Assembly (NCBI GenBank): GCA_948473115.1
Contig: CAOKWI010000024.1
Location: forward strand, 1 to 53,314
DNA: 53,314 nt
Direction: 5' to 3'
From: an uncultured Lachnospiraceae bacterium
Lineage (GTDB): Bacteria > Bacillota > Clostridia > Lachnospirales > Lachnospiraceae
Positions 31,955 through 39,695 of the stretch are shown here, piece after piece; the first letter of the stretch is position 1; each line of letters starts with the position of its first letter. The position numbers and the translations under genes are program-made. The notes below the pieces were generated by a model, which was not told the DNA's origin, made no database searches, and was given only the letters and a program-made list of their open reading frames with translations.

Positions 31955-32218
31955 CCGTTTACACTTGGGGAAACATTTGAAAACTATGAAGCCGAAGATA
32001 AAAGGTTTGAGCAGATGATCGCTGATAAAGAGACGACGCAGCAGATACACAGGGTTTTTCATGATTTGAAGGAACCATATAAGGAGATATTTTCATTGAG
32101 AATTTTCGGGGAACTATCGTTTAAGCAGATTGCAGAGCTCTTTCATAAATCAGAGCATTGGGCATGCGTGACATACCATCGGGCAAAAGAAATGATCCGG
32201 AAGGAACTGCAGATTTGA
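31955..32218 (+). pseudogene. ECF sigma factor C-terminal part (region 4)
   Basis: The frame reads ENYEAEDKRFEQMIADKETTQQIHRVFHDLKEPYKEIFSLRIFGELSFKQIAELFHKSEHWACVTYHRAKEMIRKEL, the sigma-70 region 4 HTH of an ECF factor. Regions 1-2, which bind the -10 and core polymerase, are missing; the 5' end joins the condensation-domain remnant. A short product could start at ATG 32015. The anti-sigma-like gene follows two bases later. Confidence 0.75.
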
Positions 32219-32220
32219 AC

Positions 32221-33114
32221 ATGGTGAAGCGGAAAGAAAGCAGCGATGAAAGGAGAGCATATGAAAATAGAGCATATGAAATAGAGTGTGATATCGTGAA
32301 AGACCTGCTACCGTTATATGTAGAACAGATTACCAGTGAAGCAAGCAATAAGGCGGTAGAGGAACATTTAAAAGGATGTGAACTGTGCGGCAAAGCATAT
32401 CGGGAAATGAAAATGCCGGAACCGCAGGTTCAGTATGACAGAACGCCCGCGGAAAGCTTCCACAAATATGTCAAAAGAAAAAAGTGGCGGTTAGGGGCTA
32501 TCGTTGCCGTTATTACCGCAGCGATTATTCTGCTTGTGGTTTTTATCCGCCTGGCATTCATAGGATCGTTAATCAGTTTTTTGGCGCTGGACGGTATGAA
32601 GGCTCAAATATACGAAGATACAGATGCCGGCCATTATCTGTGGTATATGGGAGAAGACGCTCAGGAAGTATATGTCAACAAATGGGGGATGGATGAAAGT
32701 ATCTTTCCAGAGGAAATCTCCGGCGAGATGAATGTAACAGATTATAAGATGGTGTATTATAATCCGTGGGATGCGCAATATCTGAGTTACCTTGTTGTGG
32801 AATATGATGACAGAGCTTATGAATCAGAGTTAAAGCGATTAACAGAATATGACTCAACAGAGTGGGAGGGGTATTTTGGAGCGGAGGGCTTTGACGAAGC
32901 GTATGTACTGCTTGCAATGGAAGCGCACCCGGATTATGGCTTGATTTATGCATTGTCCGGAGAGAATAACCAGATTGTATATGTGGAATTGATATTCTGT
33001 AATTATTTTTATGACTTGGATTATCAAAGTATGATTCGAGAGCAGTACCTGCCAATTGGGTTTGACGCAACTACGGAAAGCGCATACAGGCAGCAAAGAT
33101 TGAAAACTCATTAA
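32221..33114 (+). CDS. Zinc-finger (zf-HC2) membrane anti-sigma-like protein
   Basis: 297 residues from ATG 32221. Residues ~15-60 are a zf-HC2 anti-sigma domain (ECDIVKDLLPLYVEQITSEASNKAVEEHLKGCELCGKAY, with the H-x3-C-x2-C ligands). A transmembrane helix follows at ~95-125 (LGAIVAVITAAIILLVVFIRLAF). The outside ~170 residues are acidic and Tyr-rich, unlike any sensor I recognise. It would sequester the ECF sigma factor upstream, but that gene is truncated, so the protein is an orphan regulator or controls another sigma factor. Confidence 0.82.
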   Translation: MVKRKESSDERRAYENRAYEIECDIVKDLLPLYVEQITSEASNKAVEEHLKGCELCGKAYREMKMPEPQVQYDRTPAESFHKYVKRKKWRLGAIVAVITAAIILLVVFIRLAFIGSLISFLALDGMKAQIYEDTDAGHYLWYMGEDAQEVYVNKWGMDESIFPEEISGEMNVTDYKMVYYNPWDAQYLSYLVVEYDDRAYESELKRLTEYDSTEWEGYFGAEGFDEAYVLLAMEAHPDYGLIYALSGENNQIVYVELIFCNYFYDLDYQSMIREQYLPIGFDATTESAYRQQRLKTH

Positions 33115-33127
33115 TGTGTGAGGAAGC

Positions 33128-33301
33128 ATGGAAAATGCTGAGATGATTGGGCATATGCAGAGGGAGCGCAGCTTAGAAGTCAGGGGTGGGAGTAATTGTG
33201 GCGTGACAGAGGTCGTTTTAGAAGACATAGCCGGTTCCATTGACTTTGCTCTGCTAAAAAATATGCAGGCGCCGGAAATGAGGGGTGATGCAGTACCGTA
33301 A
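33128..33301 (+). CDS. Small hypothetical protein (57 aa)
   Basis: ATG 33128 with a weak GAGGAAG upstream. The product MENAEMIGHMQRERSLEVRG, then NCGVTEVVLEDIAGSIDFALLKNMQ is balanced in composition and fills the gap between the anti-sigma and lipoprotein genes. I do not recognise it. Confidence 0.35.
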   Translation: MENAEMIGHMQRERSLEVRGGSNCGVTEVVLEDIAGSIDFALLKNMQAPEMRGDAVP

Positions 33302-33387
33302 AAGGGATTGGAAAAAGTTAGATGTATATTTGAAATCTGTTTATGACAATGAGATGAAAGGGTAGAATGGAAAGAGAGGGAAATCCT

Positions 33388-34086
33388 ATGAGAAAGAAAT
33401 GTTTCATTGGTATGGTTGTGTTGCTCTGTATGACATATTTGGCGGGGTGTCAGAAAACTTCGCCCAGGAATACTGATCCAACAGATGCCACTGTTAATCA
33501 GGGCGATATCATACATGAGGAGAGTGGTACAGTAGAACGGGCGCAGAATAACAGCGAAGAGTCTGTAACTGCCAGACAGGACATACCGGAAGGAGCTAAT
33601 ACAACAGAAAGTGTGGCTGATAAGCAATTTATGGAAGTCATTGACAGAAGCAGGATAGCGGATCAATCCTTTGAAGTGGTTCTAAATGAGTGGGGAGAGG
33701 TTACGTTTGTATCTTGCATGCCGGATTTTTATGATGAGAATTTAGATCCGCTCACGGATGCTTCGTTCTATTTGCTGAAAGATGAAAAAGTTCTTTACCA
33801 GTTTCCGTATGTGTCAGATAATAATATCAGAGAGACTGGCTTATGTGAAGGAGTGTCCTTTGTCTTTTTTGAGGATATTAACGAAGACAATAAGGATGAA
33901 ATCGTGATAGGAGTCTTGTATGTCTCTGGAGCAGGGCCTCAGGGAATGATTCCATACACAGAGATTCGCGTCTATGAGGACGGTGGGAATGAATTTGTTT
34001 ATAATCAAAATTTGAGCGATGAAATCAATGAAAAATTGACAGAGGAAGTTACTGCAGAATACGTTAAGACGCTTTTAAAAGAATAG
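33388..34086 (+). CDS. Lipoprotein with EF-hand/VCBS-like repeat
   Basis: 232 residues from ATG 33388. A lipoprotein signal peptide ends at the lipobox YLAGC (Cys about residue 20), followed by a Ser/Thr/Asp-rich linker. Near residue 165, FEDINEDNKDEIVIGVLYV has the calcium-binding DxNxDxxDE pattern of FG-GAP/VCBS repeats. Function unknown; the neighbours suggest envelope sensing. Confidence 0.75.
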   Translation: MRKKCFIGMVVLLCMTYLAGCQKTSPRNTDPTDATVNQGDIIHEESGTVERAQNNSEESVTARQDIPEGANTTESVADKQFMEVIDRSRIADQSFEVVLNEWGEVTFVSCMPDFYDENLDPLTDASFYLLKDEKVLYQFPYVSDNNIRETGLCEGVSFVFFEDINEDNKDEIVIGVLYVSGAGPQGMIPYTEIRVYEDGGNEFVYNQNLSDEINEKLTEEVTAEYVKTLLKE

Positions 34087-34128
34087 CTTAGACTTATTTA
34101 TGTGAGCGGTTAAGCTGTTTTCAGCCTA

Positions 34129-34290
34129 CGCCGGCCGATCCGTATCACATATTTGCGGCGCAGTCAGGTCGTTGCATAGCCGTATGCCATATTTTGTACA
34201 GTAAGCCCGGTTATCCCCTGTCCGATCAATCTGATCCGCAAGCACACGCTCCGTCGGGAAGGTGATAAAAATCCTATTGTGAAAACCGCT
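34129..34290 (-). mobile_element. DDE transposase remnant (IS1182/IS5-like)
   Basis: Minus-strand frame FITFPTERVLADQIDRTGDNRAYCTKYGIRLCND matches the conserved DQIYRTRxNRxYCKxxGIRLSGP region of IS5/IS1182-type transposases. About 50 residues only, no start or end. Confidence 0.5.
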
Positions 34291-34309
34291 TGTAATAACG
34301 CAAGCGGTT
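34284..34309 (+). terminator. Terminator hairpin before the glucan locus
   Basis: AACCGCTTG (34284-34292) pairs with CAAGCGGTT (34301-34309), followed by CTTTTC. Confidence 0.65.
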
Positions 34310-34379
34310 CTTTTCATGTGCAAAGGAGTGTGAAAAAATCAAAAAGTATGAACCTGCACGAAAAACTGGACAGAGTCTG

Positions 34380-34430
34380 CCTGTTCCCTGAAAAATGACA
34401 CCACCATAAAATTTATGCCCTTTTTCTCTC
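34380..34430 (+). promoter_or_regulatory. Shared leader motif, copy 1 (before ABC binding protein)
   Basis: The segment beginning CCTGTTCCCTGAAAAATGAC and continuing CACC...ATAAAATTTATGCCC recurs at 42993-43036 in front of the GH94 phosphorylase. I count about 38 of 45 matches with two short gaps. It is the best candidate binding site for the YesN-type regulator at 41515. Confidence 0.6.
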
Positions 34431-34501
34431 TTTGCAGATTTGCTACAATCATCCCATCAAGCCGAGAGACACTCGGACATAATCTAAAAGGAGAAGCAGG
34501 T

Positions 34502-35974
34502 ATGAAAAGAGAATTGGGTTTGAAAAAGTTGACAGCAATGTTCCTCACAGTGGCTATGGTTCTGTCCCTTGCCGCCTGCGGCAATACCGGAAGCGATGGC
34601 GGAAACAGCACTTCACGCGCGGACAGCGCCGGAAATTCCAGCAGTGCGGACAGCTCCGGCAGCGCTTCGACAGACAATTCCGGAGGCAGTGACGGTGGGT
34701 ACAAGCAATATGACGGTAAGATTGTCCTGTGGACGCTGGCAAAGGATCTGCAGCAGTTCGCCGACAGATATCGGGAAGAGACAGGCAATGAGGTGGAAGT
34801 GGTGGTATTCGACTCCGCTGATTTCAAGACCAAGATCATGCAGACTCTGGGTGCCAAGAGTAAGGATGTGGATGTGTTTGTGGGCGAGCCCCAGATGCTT
34901 CCCGACTTCTATGAAGCCGGCTTCTGCGCCGACCTGAGCGCACTGGATAATGAGGTCAAGACCCGTCTGGTGGAATATACCTATGAGGCAGGCTGCGATT
35001 CCGACGGCGTGCTGCGGGCCATCAGCTACCAGGCATGTCCCGGCAGCGTGATCTATCGCCGGGATCTGGCACAGGAGGTATTCGGCACCGATGACCCGGA
35101 GGAGATCGGCAAGCTGTTCGCTTCCTTCGACACCATCGAGGAGACTGCCAGGACTCTCCAGTCCAAGGGCTACACGATCTTCGGCGACACAGGCGCCCTG
35201 CGCTGGTTCTCGATCAGCTCCAATCCCTGGGTCAGGGACGGGGAGATCATTGTGGATCAGGACCGCCTGGACTACTTTGACTGTGCAGTGAATCTCTACC
35301 AGAATAAGCAGGTGGCCAACGCCACCGAATGGTCCGCTCCCTGGTACGCCTCCATGGCAGGTCCCCTGCCCGTGCTGGATGCCGATGCCGATGTGTGGGG
35401 AATGGATAAGGATCAGCTGATGAGCGACGCGGCAGGCGGCGGCACAGGCACCACCCAGGTGTTCTCCTATGTCATGCCTTCCTGGGGCGCGCTGATCGTC
35501 CGCGACAACGCGGAGGGCAACAAGGGCAAGTTCGGCATCTGCTCCGGCGTATGCAGCTTCTTCGGCGGCGGTACTTTCCTCACCGTCAACGAGTACAGCC
35601 AGAATAAGGAAGCCGCCCAGCAGTTTATCGAATACTGCACCCTGAACGATGATACCGCCCAGTGGTGGCTCAAGGAATCCAACGGCGATGTGGTGTCCAG
35701 CAAGGCGGTTCTGGAGGCCAACAAGGATTATCAGAATGAGTCCTTTGGCAATCAGAATACTTACGGTTTCTATGCGCAGGAGATGGAAAAGATCGATTAC
35801 AGCCTGATCACCGGCTATGACGATGCCTGCAAGGATGCTTTCGGTTCGGCGATCATGTCCGTCCAGAAGGGCGAGCAGACCAAGGAGGAGGCGCTCAAGG
35901 AATTCTACACCGTGGTGCTGTCTACCTACCCGGAATTGAGCGTTCCCGCCGATGCGCCGGTTACCCTGGACTGA
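34502..35974 (+). CDS. ABC transporter oligosaccharide-binding lipoprotein (family 1)
   Basis: 490 residues from ATG 34502 (GGAG ribosome site). Signal peptide with lipobox LSLAACG, a Gly/Ser-rich linker, then a family 1 extracellular solute-binding protein (KIVLWTLAKDLQQFADRYREETGNEVEVVVFD, VDVFVGEPQMLPDFYEAGFCADLS). It captures sugar oligomers outside the membrane for the two permeases downstream. No ATPase is encoded in the locus, so a shared MsmX-type ATPase is needed, as is common in Firmicutes. A strong hairpin follows it, typical of high binding-protein expression. Confidence 0.92.
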   Translation: MKRELGLKKLTAMFLTVAMVLSLAACGNTGSDGGNSTSRADSAGNSSSADSSGSASTDNSGGSDGGYKQYDGKIVLWTLAKDLQQFADRYREETGNEVEVVVFDSADFKTKIMQTLGAKSKDVDVFVGEPQMLPDFYEAGFCADLSALDNEVKTRLVEYTYEAGCDSDGVLRAISYQACPGSVIYRRDLAQEVFGTDDPEEIGKLFASFDTIEETARTLQSKGYTIFGDTGALRWFSISSNPWVRDGEIIVDQDRLDYFDCAVNLYQNKQVANATEWSAPWYASMAGPLPVLDADADVWGMDKDQLMSDAAGGGTGTTQVFSYVMPSWGALIVRDNAEGNKGKFGICSGVCSFFGGGTFLTVNEYSQNKEAAQQFIEYCTLNDDTAQWWLKESNGDVVSSKAVLEANKDYQNESFGNQNTYGFYAQEMEKIDYSLITGYDDACKDAFGSAIMSVQKGEQTKEEALKEFYTVVLSTYPELSVPADAPVTLD

Positions 35975-36000
35975 TCCATAGGAGTAAGACAGACCCTTTT

Positions 36001-36033
36001 GCCGGGGCGGAGCGGTGGCCGCTCCGCCCCGGC
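36001..36033 (+). terminator. 15-bp perfect GC-rich hairpin between binding protein and permeases
   Basis: GCCGGGGCGGAGCGG (36001-36015) and CCGCTCCGCCCCGGC (36019-36033) pair perfectly around a 3-nt loop. TTTT precedes rather than follows the stem, so it probably blocks 3'-exonuclease decay and limits read-through into the permease genes, keeping the binding protein in excess. Confidence 0.75.
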
Positions 36034-36160
36034 TGTGCTGTCTCCGGCTGTCTGTGAAGCATTCCGTTCACAGGAGAACCGGGGGCAGCACGTGTGAAAT
36101 CCATATGACAGTTATGAAGCGATTGAAAACGGTAAATCCATGAGAAAGGTGGGAGTGCTT

Positions 36161-37102
36161 ATGGCGGCCTCGACAGACAAGAAAGCGCAGCGTTCCAAGA
36201 CGAAGAACGGTAATTTCCTGGCAAGACAGAATTACCACGGTATTCTGTTCTGCCTTCCCTTTGTGATAGTTTTTCTAATATTTAACGTATATCCCGTGTT
36301 CCGCACGCTCCAGATGAGTTTCATGAACTACAAGGGCTTCGGCAAGGAGACCTTCATCTGGTTTGACAACTATAAACGGGCCTTTGGCGACAAGCTGTTC
36401 TGGGGGGCTTTCCTCAACACACTGAAAATCTGGGGCGTGAATATCGTCCTGCAGCTGGGATTGGCCCTGCTGCTGACGATCATCTTCAACGATATGAAAT
36501 ATCGGATGAAGGGCCTGGGCATTTTCCGCGCGCTTTTCTATCTGCCCAACCTGATCGCCTGCACTTCGGTAGCGTTCCTGTTCAAGACACTGATGGACTG
36601 GCAGTATGGCACGATGAACCAGATCCTGATGGGCGCGGGGATCATCTCCTCGCCGGTCAACTGGCTGAACGGGGAGGGCCTCACCGCGCAGATGGTAGTG
36701 GGTGTGGTGGGAGCCTGGATGTGGTTCGGCAACAGCTTTATCATGCTCATGGCAGGTGTGCAGGGCATCGACCATTCCTTCTTTGAGGCGGCCACCATCG
36801 ATGGCGCGGGCCGCTGGCAGATCTTCGGGAAGATCACTATGCCGCTGCTGCGCCCCATTATGCTGTATGTGGCGGTGACCAGCCTGATCGGCGGGCTCCA
36901 GCTCTTCGATCTGCCCTATCTGATGTCCGGCACCAAGGGGACGCCCGGGCGCAGCCTGTTCACAGCCGTGTTCTATTTTTACGACATGGCATTTAACAAG
37001 AACCAGATGGGCTATGCCGCCGCCCTGGCCTTTGTGCTGTTCCTGATTATCGCGGTGTTCTGCGCGCTGGCCTTTAAGCTGATGAACCGAAAGGAGGACT
37101 GA
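36161..37102 (+). CDS. ABC sugar permease (MalF/UgpA-like)
   Basis: 313 residues from ATG 36161, with AAAGGTGG upstream; a start at 36140 would add seven residues. Six membrane segments and the EAA loop that docks the ATPase (FFEAATIDGAGRWQIFGKITMPLLRP). It pairs with the permease directly downstream (4 bases between stop and next start). Confidence 0.93.
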   Translation: MAASTDKKAQRSKTKNGNFLARQNYHGILFCLPFVIVFLIFNVYPVFRTLQMSFMNYKGFGKETFIWFDNYKRAFGDKLFWGAFLNTLKIWGVNIVLQLGLALLLTIIFNDMKYRMKGLGIFRALFYLPNLIACTSVAFLFKTLMDWQYGTMNQILMGAGIISSPVNWLNGEGLTAQMVVGVVGAWMWFGNSFIMLMAGVQGIDHSFFEAATIDGAGRWQIFGKITMPLLRPIMLYVAVTSLIGGLQLFDLPYLMSGTKGTPGRSLFTAVFYFYDMAFNKNQMGYAAALAFVLFLIIAVFCALAFKLMNRKED

Positions 37103-37105
37103 GTG

Positions 37106-37945
37106 ATGTCTGAGAAAATCAAAACCAGGATTTCCAAGAGTCTGTTGTACTTTTTCCTGATCGTTCTGGCCGTGCTGTGCTTTACGCCCTTCTGGCTGAT
37201 GCTGGTCAATTCCACCCGCTCCGGCAACGAGATCATGACGGCCTTTTCCATGCTGCCCGGAGGCAGCCTTGCCCGGAACTGGGAGGTGGTGTCTGAAAAC
37301 ATGAATCTGGGGCGCGGCTTCCTCAACAGCCTGTTCCTTGCGGTGTGCAACACGGTCCTGGTCTCCTATTTCTCCGCGCTGACCGCCTACGGACTGGCTT
37401 TTTACAAATTCCCGGGCTCCAGGGTCATTTTTACCGTGATGCTGGTATTTATGATGATACCCTCCCAGCTGAGCCTGCTGGGATTCTATAACCTGGTCAA
37501 CCAGTTGGGGCTCATCGACACCTACTGGCCTCTGATCCTGCCCAGCATTGCCAGCCCCGCCACGGTATTTTTCCTGCGGCAGTACATCCTGTCCGTCATG
37601 CCCAGGGCAATCCTGGAGGCGCCGCGCATCGACGGAGCCGGGGAGCTGACCATTTTTCACAAAATCGCCCTGCCCATCATGGCGCCGGGCATCGCTACCA
37701 TGGCTATCGGCGCGTTTATCGGCAGCTGGAACAATTACCTGATCCCCATGATGCTCATCAATACGCCCGCCAAGCGTCCTCTGCCGGTGATGGTGGCGGA
37801 GTTGTCCGCCGTGCGGGACATTACCACGAACCTGGGCGCCACATATCTGGTGGTGGCCGTCTCCGCCCTGCCCATCATGATCGCGTTCTGCTTCTTCTCG
37901 AAATATATCATCAGCGGCATTTCCGCCGGCAGTGTGAAGGAGTAG
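37106..37945 (+). CDS. ABC sugar permease (MalG/UgpE-like)
   Basis: 279 residues from ATG 37106 (AAGGAGG). Six membrane segments and the EAA loop (ILEAPRIDGAGELTIFHKIALPIMAPGI). It forms the transport channel with the preceding permease. No ATPase gene is nearby. Confidence 0.93.
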   Translation: MSEKIKTRISKSLLYFFLIVLAVLCFTPFWLMLVNSTRSGNEIMTAFSMLPGGSLARNWEVVSENMNLGRGFLNSLFLAVCNTVLVSYFSALTAYGLAFYKFPGSRVIFTVMLVFMMIPSQLSLLGFYNLVNQLGLIDTYWPLILPSIASPATVFFLRQYILSVMPRAILEAPRIDGAGELTIFHKIALPIMAPGIATMAIGAFIGSWNNYLIPMMLINTPAKRPLPVMVAELSAVRDITTNLGATYLVVAVSALPIMIAFCFFSKYIISGISAGSVKE

Positions 37946-38016
37946 GATCAGGGTTGCTTTTCACGGAGTGGACAGTAGCGGTTTGGGCGTGCAAATTCCG
38001 CCTGTGTATGGTATGC

Positions 38017-38045
38017 TTGACAGGAATAGGAGAGTCCGGATAAAA
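38017..38045 (+). promoter_or_regulatory. Candidate promoter of the orphan binding protein/TCS operon
   Basis: Consensus TTGACA (38017-38022) with a weak -10 (ATAAAA, 38040-38045) after 17 bp. Confidence 0.4.
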
Positions 38046-38096
38046 AATGGCAAGAGAATATTTCAAACGGTCTCGGAAATTTGAACCAGGAGGAAG
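38030..38096 (+). repeat. Leader repeat, copy 1 (partner at 41446-41512)
   Basis: GAGTCCGG, then AAATGGCAAGAGAA, AAAC-GTCTCGGAA and AGGAGGAAG recur in order at 41446-41512, where the copy overlaps the end of the kinase gene. About 80% identity over ~65 bp. The copies flank the orphan binding protein and kinase. Confidence 0.65.
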
Positions 38097-38103
38097 AATC
38101 AAT

Positions 38104-39681
38104 ATGAAACGTTCTTTTTGTATCCTGTCCTGTCTGGCGTTGGTTCTGGCCGGGTGCGCGGATTCCGCGCCCCCGGCTGAACCCGTCTCTGACGGGGCGG
38201 AAACGGTAACGTTGGACTGGTATGTCAATTTCAGCTGGTACGACACGCCCTGGGGCGGCAATGCGGTGAGCAGCGCCATTACGGAGGAGACAGGCGTGAA
38301 CATTCGTTTCACTTCTCCGGACGGCAACGAGTCGGAGACCCTGGATGCGCTGATCGCGGGAGGGAACCTGCCCGATCTGGTCACCCTTGGCTGGTGGGAG
38401 CCGCAGCTTTCCGAGATCATCGGCCAGGATATGGCTTATCCCCTGAATGAACTGGCGGATCAGTACGACGCCTGTTTCTGGGAGGCGGCGGATAAGCAGC
38501 GGCTGGCCTGGTATACCCAGCCGGACGGAGGCGTCTACTGCTATCCCAATTCCTCCTACACCCCGGCGGACTATGAGGCGGAGGATATCCGCATCGGCTC
38601 CAACCAGACCTTTCTGGTCCGCCGGGACATTTACGAGGCCATCGGTTCCCCGGATATGACCACGCCGGAGGGATTTGCGGACGCGGTGCGGGCGGCGGCA
38701 GAGCAATTCCCCACCGTGGACGGCAGGCCGTTGATCCCCATTGGCGCCCATGAGTTTACCGGCCGGGGATGCGATTCCTTTGACATCTTTCTCATGAACT
38801 TCCTGGCAATCCCTTACGAGAAGGACGGATTGTTTTACGACCGCTACACGGACCCGGAATACAAACGCTGGCTGTCCATGTTCCGGCAGCTGGGGGAGGA
38901 GGGGCTGCTGGCCAACGACATTTTTATTGACAAACGGGTGCAGATGGAGGAAAAACTGTCCCAGGGACGTTATTTCTGTATGCTCTACCAGCGTACCGAC
39001 CTGGCAGAGCAGCAGCGCAGTCTCTATGAGAAGGATCCGGGCAGCGCCTATATCGCCATCGATGGTCCCCGCAACGCCGACGGGGATCCGCACACACTGC
39101 CCGGCACCAGCATCAACGGCTGGACGGTGACGCTGATCTCAAGGAACTGCCGGTATCCTGACCGGGCGATCCGCCTGCTGTCCTTCCTCATGGGGGAGGA
39201 GGGGCAGAAGCTTGTGCTCCTGGGGATCGAGGGAGAGCATTACCATATGGTGAACGGCCGCGCGGAGCTGACGGAGGAGGTCAAACGTCTCATGCGGGAG
39301 GATTATCCGGCCTATGTGGCCCGGGTGGGGGCAAACGACAGCTATTGGATGCTCCAGGACAACCGTATGCAGGCGGCGTGGAAGCCTCTGGATGATCCGG
39401 CGCTTTTGCAGATGGAGGAATGGACCTATCCTTACACCTGCTATACCGGCCAGTACGACATTTTCTACGTGTCCGGCAGCCGGGAGGACGCCGCGGACCG
39501 GCGCATCGCCGCCATCCACGGGGAGATGCTGCCGCAGCTGCTCCTGGCGCCCAGCCAGGAGGCGTTTGAGGAGCTTTGGGAACAGTATGTCTCCCGGCGG
39601 GAGGAGGCAGGGCTGTCTCTCCTGCTGGAGGAAGGCACCAGGCAGATGAATGAGGCCAAGACCAGGCTGAATTTACTGTGA
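38104..39681 (+). CDS. Orphan extracellular solute-binding lipoprotein
   Basis: 525 residues from ATG 38104 (AGGAGG). Lipobox LVLAGCA near residue 19, then a family 1-like binding fold (TLDWYVNFSWYDTPWGGNAVSSAI, NLPDLVTLGWWEPQLSEIIGQDMAYPLNELAD). It has no permease of its own and is followed after 14 bases by a YesM-like sensor kinase, so it may present ligand to the kinase (as XylFII does with LytS) rather than feed the importer. An alternative is a second binding protein for the same permeases. Confidence 0.87.
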   Translation: MKRSFCILSCLALVLAGCADSAPPAEPVSDGAETVTLDWYVNFSWYDTPWGGNAVSSAITEETGVNIRFTSPDGNESETLDALIAGGNLPDLVTLGWWEPQLSEIIGQDMAYPLNELADQYDACFWEAADKQRLAWYTQPDGGVYCYPNSSYTPADYEAEDIRIGSNQTFLVRRDIYEAIGSPDMTTPEGFADAVRAAAEQFPTVDGRPLIPIGAHEFTGRGCDSFDIFLMNFLAIPYEKDGLFYDRYTDPEYKRWLSMFRQLGEEGLLANDIFIDKRVQMEEKLSQGRYFCMLYQRTDLAEQQRSLYEKDPGSAYIAIDGPRNADGDPHTLPGTSINGWTVTLISRNCRYPDRAIRLLSFLMGEEGQKLVLLGIEGEHYHMVNGRAELTEEVKRLMREDYPAYVARVGANDSYWMLQDNRMQAAWKPLDDPALLQMEEWTYPYTCYTGQYDIFYVSGSREDAADRRIAAIHGEMLPQLLLAPSQEAFEELWEQYVSRREEAGLSLLLEEGTRQMNEAKTRLNLL

Positions 39682-39695
39682 ACGGAGGAGAAGCA

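Noticed and set aside
34126..34323. Independent small gene on the minus strand
   Set aside because: Only a transposase-like segment without a plausible start or ribosome site.
36275..37660. 461-codon minus-strand frame across the permeases
   Set aside because: His/Gln-rich antisense shadow of two certain ABC permeases in GC-rich DNA.
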